From Oncomelania hupensis (lineage: Eukaryota; Mollusca; Gastropoda; Littorinimorpha; Pomatiopsidae), in the NCBI GenBank assembly GCA_036898135.1, contig CM072525.1, forward strand, positions 53,696,299 through 53,760,298: DNA of 64,000 bases. The letters are read 5' to 3'. Position numbers and translations under genes: made by a program. The notes under the pieces were generated by a model that was given only the letters and a program-made list of their open reading frames with translations, did not search any database and was not told the origin of the DNA. Positions 23,823-34,132 of the stretch are shown in pieces (position 1 is the first letter of the stretch; each line of letters begins with the position of its first letter).

Positions 23823-24206
23823 TATGGTGGAGATGCAGGGTATGGTGTGAGTGTGCCCAGACGTGAAGTTGTCTTGTGATTGTCTTGTGGTGTCCGAGTG
23901 TGTGAGGCGTGACTCGGTGAGAGTGTGCACCCCAGCGGGTGGTTGGAGGGAGTCAGGTCGCTGTTTAGCGGAGGCTCACAGCCGGCCTGGGTTCGACCAC
24001 ACGTGAGGGAAGGGGCCATTGCACTCTCCAACCGGTTCGCTACCTCGCAGGCCAGTTTCCACTGTTTGAGTGGGAGGAGGTGGGTGATAGGTAAGGAAGA
24101 TAGCTTAGTTAGGTAGGTTAGTATCTAAGGCTAGGATAAGTTAGGTAAGATTTAGGGATTGTTGACTTGTTGTTGTTGGTTGTTGTTGCTTCCCTTGTTA
24201 AGCAGG

Positions 24207-25500
24207 ATGGCATCGATCGAGGAGGCTGAAGGAGTGTCACCGATCGCGGCTCGTACGCGTTCTCGCGTGGGTGTCACGATGGACGAGCGCACGGCGGCAG
24301 CAGCTGATACGGGAGTCACCGATCTACCTTCTGCGACCGAGCAGCGGAGATCGCCGGTCAGGTCATCGCGTCGTGGGTCAGCAGACGAGGAGTTGACGAC
24401 GTTTGAAGCCAGAGACACAGTGAGTGATCCTTTTGTGACGGGATTTGGCGCGACTGGCGGGATGTCAGCAGGCACCGACGTCTACGGAGACCAGGATCGT
24501 CTGAGCGACGCAACGAGGCTGAAGAGGTTTCGAGACCAATCCTTACCGTTCAGTCTACAAGGTCGAGGCGGCACCGACGCCGAGGACAGGACCGTTCGCG
24601 GACGAGACGCCGATGGAGAGGATCTTGAGGCTCGCCAAGCGCGAAGGACTGAAGGGTCAGGCAGCGTTAGACTACGCGATAGACCAAGCGGCTAGGGGGA
24701 AGAAGAAGCAGACTTAGACCGAGAGTGAGAGGAGAGGGAGATAAGCTGCAGGAGCGAGCCGGAAGATGCAGACGCGAGAGAGAGAGAGGCAAACGAAGAG
24801 CGAACGGGCATGGCGCCCGGGAGGTTGCGCGGGGCGCCGGGAACCGCAGGAATCGTCAACCCGAGTTCGAGACGGTCAAGCTCAGGTTACCATTCTTCGA
24901 GGATAAGGACGACCTAGAGACCTACTTGTGTCAGTTCGAGCGGTTCGCCAAGGCTCAAGACTGGAAGAAGGACACGTGGGCTATTCGCTTGGGGACCTTG
25001 CTGAAGGGGAAGGCGAGGGAAGTTTACGTTGGCTTGAACGAGGACGACTCTGCCGACTATGAGATCCTGAAGGCAGCGTTGCTGGTACGTTTCAACCTGA
25101 CGGCCGAGACGTATCGCAAGAAGTTTCGCCAGCTAAGAAGGGAGCCACCAGAGACTTTCAAACAGTATCTGCGGAAGTCAGAGTTGTTCCTGGAACGCTG
25201 GATGGGACTAGCGAACAAGAAGGCCACGTATGCGGACTTACTGGACCTGGTGTTGATGGAGCAGATGGTCAACGGTTTGACGCCAGAACTGGTCACGTTC
25301 GTGCGCGAGCGCAACCCAGCAACGGTGGAGGAGGCCGCGACGTTGGCACAGCAGTACGTCGACGCCAGAGCCGGGACCAACCTACGTTTCCCACCACGTC
25401 AACCCTTTACACCCAGGGACAAGAGCGAGGGTCGCAAGCCAGCGGGACCACGACCCAACTCGCCTGACAAGCGTGTGCTACAGCTGCGGACAGAAAGGGC
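24207..25500 (+). pseudogene. gag: gag of the 6.7-kb element, SCAN-like capsid region
   Basis: Likely start at 24207 (MASIEEAEG) in a frame running to 24695, followed by a frame change into 24725-26266. The capsid part includes FFEDKDDLETYLCQFERFAK, LGTLLKGKAREVY, ALLVRFNLT and LERWMGLA, the helical pattern shared by Gmr1-type gag and the vertebrate SCAN domain. The nucleocapsid region after about 25440 has shifted frame (a Cys/His knuckle is readable only in another frame near 25475-25515). Disabled by at least two shifts. Confidence 0.8.
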
Positions 25501-25599
25501 ACTTGAAGCGGGATTGTCCGAAACGCAGCGAGCGGAGTGGAGCAGCGTTGCGCATCTTGAAGGAGGCAGGCAAGAGGGAGATCCTCGGTTCCAGAGCCA

Positions 25600-27015
25600 A
25601 GTGGTAGTGGAAGGTGTTCCGCTGACGGCCATGAGGGACACGGGGGCTGACCTGATATGCCTTGCGGGAAGGGGAGGTTGCCAACCTCAAGTACACGGGA
25701 CGCACGCGGCGCGTAGGATTCGCCATTCGACAGTTGTCCAAGTCGCTACCGACAGCGTGGGTGCAACTGGAATCACCATTCTACACCGGGAGAGTGGAGG
25801 TAGTGGTGGTACCAGACTTGACTACCCAGTGGTGATCGGCAACTGGGCGAGGACAGAACAGCAACGTGACACAGCACTGCCAGTGTGTTCGTCGAGGGGA
25901 GCCGCAGAGTGTTGCGCTGTGCAGACGCGAGCGCAGCCAGCCAAGGAGCAAGTCGCTGCGGAACCATTGGTAGTCGGACCAAGCAAGAGCATCGTCACGA
26001 CGCCAAAGGAGATTCGTCAACTACAGTTGGAAGACGGCGAACTTGCAAAGGTGCGACAGCTAGCGGACCGGAAGGCAGGGAAGGAGAAACGTGGCAAGGG
26101 CAAGTGGCATTTGTCTGGAAGCGAGGCCTGTTGTACCGCGAATACACAGGACAGGACAAAGTGGATCACAGCCAGTTGGTGGTACCAGCCAAGCTTCGAC
26201 CGGAGGTGCTACGCGTGGGACACGACACGCCTATGGCTGAACACCGAGGAGCCAAGGGGACCCTAGATCAGGTGTGGACCAAGTACTACTGGCCAGGGAT
26301 GTGTCGCGATGTCCGGAAGTACTGTACTTCATGCGACGCATGTCAACGAACGACACCCAAGGGCGCATCAGGAAAGGCGCGTGTGCAGAGAGTCGGCAGG
26401 AACAGGAAGCCGTACCACACGATCGTGCGGAAGCGCTATGAGGAACGCCGAGCAGAACCAGAACCGACGGTGGCCGTCGTGTTGGACCAAACTGAGACAG
26501 AGGGAACCACAGATATCAGCTACCAGGGCGCTGTACCACTGATACCGCTTCAAGCGAGCGAAGGGCCAGTGGACATACGGATAGACACGGAGCTATCTGC
26601 GCTACATGAGAGAGCACCGCCGCTGGACGAGTGCGAGGTGATGTCGACCGACGACAGCCCTGAACGTAACCGACAGCATCCGCTACCATTTTCACAGATG
26701 GAAGTCGTCAAGGGTGAAGTGGAACCGATGCTGGAGTTGGGGGTTACCGAGTCATGTACATCGCCGTACAGAGCACCGATCGTGCGAGTAAGGAAGAAGG
26801 CAGAGGTCAACAAGAGGGAGGCGAGTGAGCCAGTGGTAAGGCTACCAGTATTGGAGGAGGAATTCATCTGGAGGACGGACGCACTTCAACAGTGCCAGAC
26901 TCACCCGATGGGCTATGCAGTTGCAGGCCTATGTCTTCACAGTTCGACCGATTCCAGGAAGAGACAACATAGAGGCGGATTTCCTCAGCAGATCTGACCC
27001 TGTGGAAGATTAAGT
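25600..27015 (+). pseudogene. pol: pol remnant of the 6.7-kb element
   Basis: Protease is marked by TAMRDTGADLICL near 25625. After a frame change, the integrase HHCC finger reads GHDTPMAEHRGAKG ... CTSCDACQRT (26220-26350). The integrase core is missing; its C-terminal YHTIVRKRYEER follows directly. RT retains only HPLPFSQMEVVKGEVEPMLE and SPYRAPIVRVRKK, then jumps to the RNase H start FIWRTDA and, in another frame, to an end reading GRDNIEADFLSRS. All RT and most RNase H catalytic residues are gone. Confidence 0.82.
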
Positions 27016-27052
27016 TTTGAACTCTCCGTAGTTTCGTCTTGGGAGGGGGGTG

Positions 27053-28769
27053 TGTCACAGGGCAGCCTGTGGATGAAACCGGGTAGTAAGTGTGGGTGAG
27101 AGTTAATGAGTTGGGGTAGTAACTGCGCGATGTCGTATGTATGGTTATGCGTGGAAAGCGTGATTTTTGAACAGCATAGTTTGGCCAGCCAGTTTTGGGA
27201 ATGTGTTCACTGTTAGTCAGAACACGTTTTGCAGAGTGATAGAGAAGACGTACGGTCTTAGCTCTCTGGGTATTTTGTTCTGGAAGTAAGGTTGGAACAG
27301 TTATTAACGTAAATAATAATTGGTTCTAGGGAAAGCCTAGTTGGAAATGTTACTGTGGTAGTAGCAAGCTCGAGGAAAAGTGTGAGCAAATAACTAAGTT
27401 TTGTGAGTTTGTGGTAGGTTAGTGTCGAGGTTATTGTCCACTAACGGAAACTACTACGCACTGGATACCTTACTTGGAGTACTGTGTAGGCAAGCAGTCG
27501 GAAGTTCGCTAGCTACAGGTACTTTACAATCGAGCCGTTGGGTAAGTGTGATGGTGATCTTCCTTTACTGTGCTAATGACCGATGGCCGGCTGTTTGGGG
27601 TGTTGAACGATAGCTGTGCGTGAGGCTGGGGGAAGTATGGTTGCACTGAGGAGAGGAAGGGTGCGACTGAAGGAGGGAGAATGAGGGAGGAGAATGGGGG
27701 TGAAGTGTGATGAAGGTAGGATGGAAGTGGTTGCTGTTGTTGAGGTTGCGGTTGCTCAAGATGGATAATGTGTTGATGATTTCATGTATTCATTTGCAGC
27801 ATTGTTCATTTCATGCATTCATAATGTCATTTAGTTTTTGAATTATGTGTTTGATTACAAGAGACAGTAAAAGTAGTCAAGGGAAGTGAAATGGACAGCA
27901 GTGGCGCTTCCTCAAGATACAGGAATTAGTTAGTGTAGTAGGGGGGAGAGTGTGAGGAGGGAGGGGGACAGAATCGGGTGGACTTGACATTAACAATACG
28001 GCAAGCATGTTGCAGGTTCGAAAGTCTTTGTTCGTCGCTCGAAAGTTCGTCGAATTCTTCAGCGCGACGACGACGACGACATCCGGTCGTTGGACCCACA
28101 TCATCATCACCACCCATTCGTCCACGTCCACGTTTGTGACATCCTCATTGTTCCACCACCCCATCTTTCCCGCGTGATCGTGACGTCTGTTGCGGGACCT
28201 AGCCTCGACGTTACAAGGTAGCCACAGGAGGAGTCAGGCTGAGAGGCGTCGACGGCGGCAGGGCTGCCGCAACTACAGCGTCATCATCATCATCATCGTC
28301 GGCGGCGGAGGGAGTGGCGACACCACAGCGCCTGGATTTAACAGCGACAGTCCGGTGACAACCACAAGGAGGGGCAGCTACTTTCGGAGACATCAACGGG
28401 GACACCCTACTATCAGGTCGGCTTGTTCTTTGTTGTCCCCCTCTTACTGACCCCCTCTGTGCTCGGACATTAGCATTGCACAGTCGTTAGTTAGACGTGG
28501 TTGATCAGCAACCCCCGTTCATCTGACATTTCCATTTCATTGTTCATCGACCCATTGATTGTTCCATCACCATTTTTCTCGTTTCATGTGTAAATGTTGT
28601 ATGTGTATGAGTGTGTGGTATGAATGAATAAATAGCTTGAAAGTTGTATATATAATTGTTGTGTTATCATCACTTCACGTCTGCGGGAAACTGTCATTCT
28701 GTCTGGGTTGTCTGCGTGTGTAAGGTGTTTGTTTGTGGCGTCTACCCAGGGGGAGTCTTGGCAGTGACA
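27053..28769 (+). repeat. 3' LTR of the 6.7-kb element
   Basis: Preceded by the polypurine tract GGGAGGGGGGTG (27041-27052). Nearly identical to 22102-23822. AATAAA at 28627-28632. Ends GGCAGTGACA followed by the ATATT duplication. Confidence 0.93.
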
Positions 28770-28774
28770 ATATT

Positions 28775-29712
28775 AAAAAAAAATACGGATGGGTCGAAGA
28801 ATTAAGACTCAGTTTGCTGCTATGTCGATCTCTGGGAGACACATCGACCAGCCTTTGCAACAGCGCATACCTGATTTTTGTTCTGTTTATACAGCTGAGC
28901 TCAAGGCAACATGTAGCTCTGAAACAGGTTTATCAATCCAAAGATCCTCGTTTTTAATTATGTCTGACCACTGTCAGCAACTTCAGGATCTTTCCACCGG
29001 AAAAAATATCACTCCTTTTCTGGCAGAAATTATGTGACTTCCACACACAACGTTTCTGGGTAAATGATAGTTTATGTGGGTATTGTCACATGGGCATGCA
29101 ATATTGCAGTAACAAAGCGGCTAAAGAATCTCTGCATCTAGATTTCCCTTCAGAAATTTTCCAGTTTGTTCCATACTCTGACCTGCGTTGTATGCAGCCC
29201 TTATTTGTAAACGACTGTGATAGACTGAATGGTCTAATCAAATCGATAACAATTATTTTAAATTCTTCCAGATTTGACTACTTCTTTGCCTAACTTTGCG
29301 TCCACCTGCAAAGAAGAAACTGTTTTGGCTCGCCTTCATTTGGGCATACTTATGTTACCCATAGTTTTCCTTTAAAAGGAGAGCCACCAGGTGCTTTGCA
29401 TATGACAAATCCTTTTCCACTGGCCATTTTATGTCTGAATGTGCTGATATCATTGATGAAAAGAAAGATATTTTGGTTCCATACCTTTTCATGAGATTTT
29501 TAAAGTATGCAATAGTCAAAACCTGTTTCAATTTTTACATGATGTTGGTTTGTTTTATAGCATATAAATCATATCGTCTTCTTTTGTATTCTTGGTGGTA
29601 TTTTATTGTGAGACTGATCTTTTATCCATATTTAAATGTTAACAGTTTAGTCTGATTTCAATTTTATGTGGTTCTAATTCGGTTTGCAGTCCGCTGGACC
29701 CTATAAAAACTG
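28775..29712 (+). pseudogene. I-like LINE ORF2 (part 3): RNase H and 3' terminus
   Basis: Starts with the RNase H active-site motif YTDGS (28780), then VYTAELKAT in a shifted frame, NKAAKESLHLDFPSE, and a C-terminal MSECADIIDE tract ending at 29655. The element ends TTTGCAGTCCGCTGGACCC then TATAAA near 29705. This terminus identifies the short dispersed 3' end copies elsewhere in the window as the same group. Confidence 0.8.
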
Positions 29713-29732
29713 AATATCTTTCTATCTATCGT

Positions 29733-30560
29733 CGCTTAGTGTCAGGCCAGTCCATTCTCGAAGTTGTCCTCCCATCTGTTTTTCTGTCTCCATCTTCTTC
29801 TGTCTCCTTCCACAGTGCCTTGCAGGATGGTCTTTGCAAGGCCTGATGCTCTGGTGACGTGACCATGCATCGCAGTTTCCGTTTCTTCACCACTGTAGCA
29901 TGTCATCGTGCTGTCCAATGGCTTGTGTAATTGTATCATTGTTGGTGATGTGCTGGGTATAGCAAATGCACAGAAGACTTCTGTAGCACCTCATCTCCAT
30001 GCTTGTATTCTTTGTTATAGATCTGCTGTTAGGGTCCGTGTTTCGCAAGCGTATAGGAAAATGAGATGACAGAGAGCGCAGCAGCAGCTTTACCTTTGAA
30101 TGTAGACTGATGGTCCTGTCTTTCCAAATGGACTTCAACTTTGTCAGCGCCGCAGTTGTTTGTGCGATCCTTTAGAGGAATTCCTGTCGGGACCCATTGT
30201 CTGATACAATGGCTCCTACATATTTTAAGCTATCCACTTTGTTGAGGAATTGGCCTTGGACTTTGATGTCCATGTTGATGCCATTGGTGTTACATTACAT
30301 TACATGATTATTGCTTTAGGTCCAGTGGACTCTTCCGAGTCAAATCATGACTATTTGGTGGTGTTGGTCATCAATTTGATCTTCTCTGCACTATTTTTTT
30401 TAATTTCATATGCTCTGGAGGTGGTGTCAAGCCTCTGTACCAGCTGTTCAAGTTCTTGTTCCTCTCCAGCCAATCCATCAGTGTCATACGCAAAACGGAG
30501 GTCGCTCTACCACCTATGCTGTTTGTGCCTTCGTATCTGCAAGGGCTTCTGATATGATGC
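29733..30560 (-). mobile_element. RTE-type LINE copy D, partial
   Basis: Minus-strand RT C-terminal half, tail missing, many small indels. Readable pieces include WKDRTISLHSKVKLL and VTRASGLAKTILQGTV. It is interrupted by a 65-bp LINE 3' end insertion near 30290. Confidence 0.82.
30290..30354 (-). mobile_element. Ultra-short LINE 3' end insertion in RTE copy D
   Basis: Minus strand: AGTCCACTGGACCTAAAGC then CATGTAATG repeats. TTGGTG flanks it on both sides (30284-30289 and 30355-30360); the RTE sequence is continuous in other copies, so this is an insertion of about 65 bp. The duplication is short and one adjoining base differs. Confidence 0.75.
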
Positions 30561-30679
30561 GCTCGTCTTCCGATAAGAAGTCTCTAATTTAAAGTGGCCT
30601 AAAGCGTATGCAAACTCTTTAGTGACCCTTACTCAGTTCGTGTCATTGGTACGTGGTTTTTTTTTATGTTCATCACTGC
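30561..30679. other. Short spacer with T-run
   Basis: Non-coding join between RTE copy D and the second Gmr1-like pol remnant; includes a T-run at 30655-30665. Confidence 0.5.
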
Positions 30680-32431
30680 TGTGCTTACATCCTGAAAGAA
30701 CTGTGGACGAAAGAAGTAGAGACCCCAGAGGTGAAGAACAGCTACCAGTACGTGTTTGAACTACGGGAGAAGCTGGAGCAGGCTCTCGAGATATCCAGAG
30801 AAAAACTGAAGAAATCCCAGGACTGTGGAAAGCACTACTATGATCGTAGGGCTGTGAACAGGAAGTTCAAACCTGGCAACAAAGTGCTAGTGCTGCTACC
30901 TACCGATCATAATAAGTTGCTGATGCAGTGGAAAGGCCCGTACGAAGTGGAGACCGTGGTGGGGATCACCAACTACAAGGTGAAGGTCGGCCAGCACTCC
31001 AAGATATACCACGCCAACCTCCTTAAGCTGTACGTGGAAAGCCCATCAGAGACTGTACACGCAGCAACAGCAGTTGAGATCGACGACAGCTTTGACAGCG
31101 AGGAACTCTTGGAACTGGGAGACTTCCATAGCTAAGAAGGCATCGATGATGTTAAGCTAGGACCAGGCTTGACGGACGGAAAGTCAAAGGTTGGAGCTCA
31201 AGGACATTATGGGCGAGTTTCCCCATAGCTTCAGTGACGTCCCAGGCTCTACGACTTTGGTCGAACATGAAGACCACCTCTACGCATCTCCTGTCGTGGT
31301 CGTGAAGAAGAAGGACGGGAGCAATAGAGTATGCATCGACTACAGGAAGGTTAATAAAATCATTGTCTTCGACCCTGAGCCGATTCCTACTGCAGCAGTC
31401 CTCTTCCGCCAATTATCGGGGGAGTAAAATCTTCTGAAAGATTGACCTCAGCAAAGGTTATTGGCAAGTCCCCGTGCGTCAACAGGACATACCAAAGACT
31501 GCTTTCATAACTCCTGATGGAACGTACGAGTGCCTAAGGATGCCCTTTGGCATGGTCAACAGCGGAGCTACCCTGAAGAGAGGAATGATGAAGATGCTCA
31601 AAGGGATGGACAACGTCGTGTGTTACTGGGACGACCTGCTAGTCCACACCCACACCTGGGAAGAGCATCTGCAGACCTTGAGGGAGCTATTTCACCGTAT
31701 GACAGAAGCTAACCTGAATGTGAGACCCAGTAAGTGCATTCTGGGAACTGACAACGTAGACTTTATTGGCCATTCGCTGAAAGAAGGACAAAAGGGGCTT
31801 CTGCTAGAAAACGTCACCAAGATTCTGAATGCTCCACGTCCCCCAAACCAAGAAGCAGGTACGATCTTTCCTGGGGTTGGCTGGATATTATAGGGAGTTC
31901 GTACCGAACTACTCCGCCATCACAGCACCCTTGTCGGACCTGGTGCGAAAAGGCTGTCCTAATCAAGTGGAGTGGGGACCGTCTGAGGAGAAGGCATACC
32001 AGACTGTGCGCGACCTCCTTTCGAAGGATCCGGTGCTACGACTGCCCGACACGTCTAAGGAATTCGTCCTAAGAACGGACGCAGCGGACGAAGGTATCGG
32101 CGCCATATTGATGCAAGAACACGAAGGTAAACTATATCCAGTTAGTTACGCCAGCAAGAAACTGTCCAGGGCTGAGAAAAATTACTCGACCATGAAGAAA
32201 GAGTGCCTTGCCATCATATGGGGAATCCGGAAGTTCGAATTGTACCTTCAAGGAGTGAAGTTCGTGCTGCAGACTGATCATAAGCCGTTAACTTACTTGA
32301 ACTCTGCAAAGTTTGTGAACAGTCGCATCATGAGATGGGCTATGTACTTGCAGAACTTTAACATGCGAGTAGAATCTATTAAAGGATCAGACAATGTTGG
32401 TGCGGATTTTCTCAGCAGAGTGTGTGAATGA
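30680..32431 (+). pseudogene. pol: Second Gmr1-like pol copy, 5'-truncated
   Basis: Closely related to 3230-5093. It starts in the integrase C-terminal region (ILKELWTKEVETPEVKNSYQ), has a stop after LGDFHS near 31135, lacks about 130 bp around the RT N-terminus, and shifts frame near 31425 and 31845. The RT YWDD and RNase H TDAADEG motifs remain readable. The protease and integrase core are absent. Confidence 0.9.
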
Positions 32432-32553
32432 ACAGAGAACATTGACAGTATCCAAACAGACTGAAATAAGTTTTAATTTTGGACTTTGTTTGTTCGTTGC
32501 GTCTCAACGTTGTTGAAAAAAATGAAGTAAATTTCTTCTTGAGTGGGGGGTTA

Positions 32554-33276
32554 TGTTACGTTGGAGACGCGTGCGATGGTACATGTAGGTTTACGTGAGA
32601 AATGCGCACAATAATAGGCTTGCGTGCGTGACGCGCACGATAGATCAGATCGTTTGTTTTGCTAAGCATGCAGTAATAGAGTGTATTTATCTTTGATTTG
32701 ATTTTGCGTTGTTATTAGAAGAAGCTTTGTATAACGTTGGTATTTTTAGGTGGTCGATATTATTTGAGAATTTTCTAGAATTGGTTGTTTTCTATCGATC
32801 GAAGCGCATGGATAATTCTAGTGGTAACCACGTGACGCTTCCATCCCAAATAAGGTTGTGTGACGTGAGACAGTGATGATGAAATTAATTCTGATTGGTT
32901 GAGGTGTGTCACGTTGGGGGTATTCTCGCTCTTTCTGGAGTTTAGAGAGACTGTATATGTATAGTGCCGCACTGTTTCAAAAGGTGTTTTTTTTTAGAGA
33001 GAGTTGACAGTAGAGAGAGCTGTTGTATTAGAGTTGAGAAAGTTGGAAAAAATGGAAAGTTCAAAGTTGAGAATTGTAGAGTGGAAAAAGCAATTGAACG
33101 ATTGTATGCAATTGTTGATGTGTGGTGAATAAAAGTGGAAAACTTTATACGACGACTCCTGACTTGTTGATGATTGAAGGGGTTGCGTGGATAAACGAAT
33201 CTGAGTTATACCTATCAGGATTTCAAGCATCGGGGCTGAATCAACTACTGATAGAAAAACAACGTCGAGTGTAACA
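32554..33276 (+). repeat. 3' LTR of the second Gmr1-like copy
   Basis: Starts TGTTACGTTGG after the tract GAGTGGGGGG and ends CGAGTGTAACA, giving clean TGTTAC/GTAACA inverted ends. It is the reference for the other two LTRs of this family. A TATATGTATAG stretch near 32952 may be the core promoter. Confidence 0.9.
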
Positions 33277-33304
33277 GATACATATCTTTGATCACTGCCA
33301 AAAC

Positions 33305-33585
33305 TCTTCAACTTCAACTTCAACTTTTTATTGGCTCCAAGTACATTTGACAACATACTAGAGAATTTGCTTCGCGCATAGAAAGAAAAAACAGATAAAA
33401 ACCCGTTACAATGTTAGAAATAAATAAATAAATAAAAGTAATACCAGTTTTTATTAGCTTCTCCCAAAGCATATTACGCTGTAGATTATATGATGAGGCA
33501 TGGCTATATAAAGACTGGGAAATAAAAGGTTGTTCTCGTGTGCGTCTGAGAGTGTCTGAGATTGACAGAAATAAGACTAGGATAT
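33305..33585 (-). mobile_element. LINE 3' end with GAAGTT tail
   Basis: Minus strand ends AATAAAAAGTTGAAGTTGAAG, a typical LINE polyadenylation and tail structure. No coding part is recognised. Confidence 0.6.
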
Positions 33586-33800
33586 CAGAATCAGAATCTT
33601 TATTGTCCCCATGAAAACACAAGGAAATGTGTGTGCGGCGTAAACTTCATCAACACAACGGCACAAAAGCAATAAAACACAAAAGACTTCAGGGATTAAA
33701 ACAACACACCCCAAAGAACAGAAAAGCAGTTGTAAGCCTACACAACATGAATGTAGCTTATCAAATAATAAAAGTCACGCATCCTACTTTCTAACCCCTA
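33586..33800 (-). mobile_element. LINE 3' end with GATTCT tail
   Basis: Minus strand ends GGGGACAATAAAGATTCTGATTCTGAT, a common LINE terminus with a hexamer tail. Sequence further in is non-coding. Confidence 0.6.
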
Positions 33801-33815
33801 ACACAAAACACCCAC

Positions 33816-33821
<6 letters not shown>

Positions 33822-33858
<37 letters not shown>

Positions 33859-33893
33859 CCCACACGCACACACACACACACCCACACACACTA
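33822..33893. repeat. CA microsatellite
   Basis: CACACA runs with CCCACA interruptions. Confidence 0.97.
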
Positions 33894-34132
33894 GAAGTTT
33901 AAAAGTTACCGGTACAGTAGTTAATGCAGACTGTCAGTGGCCTGTGGCAGGACCAGTAATGACGTCACTTTTAACCTAGTTACAGTGTTCTAAACATACA
34001 ACGGGAGTTGTGCTAAGTCTGTCTTTATTTCAGTTCAGTGCAGATCAAATGAAATTCCTGGATATTATTTTTATACGTACACAACAGGACCCAAGAAACA
34101 AAGACATGAATTTCCGAGCAGTATACATGTTT

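Larger units (their letters stand above)
22102..28769 (+). mobile_element. Complete LTR retrotransposon insertion, internally deleted, Gmr1-like order
   Basis: 6668 bp, flanked by the 5-bp duplication ATATT (22097-22101 and 28770-28774). Two 1.72-kb LTRs differ only by scattered substitutions and small indels, so insertion was recent. Between them are gag, a protease motif, the integrase zinc finger, then short scraps of integrase C-terminus, RT N-terminus and RNase H. The order places integrase before RT, as in Gmr1-like elements. It cannot move without help. It sits inside the I-like LINE. Confidence 0.93.
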
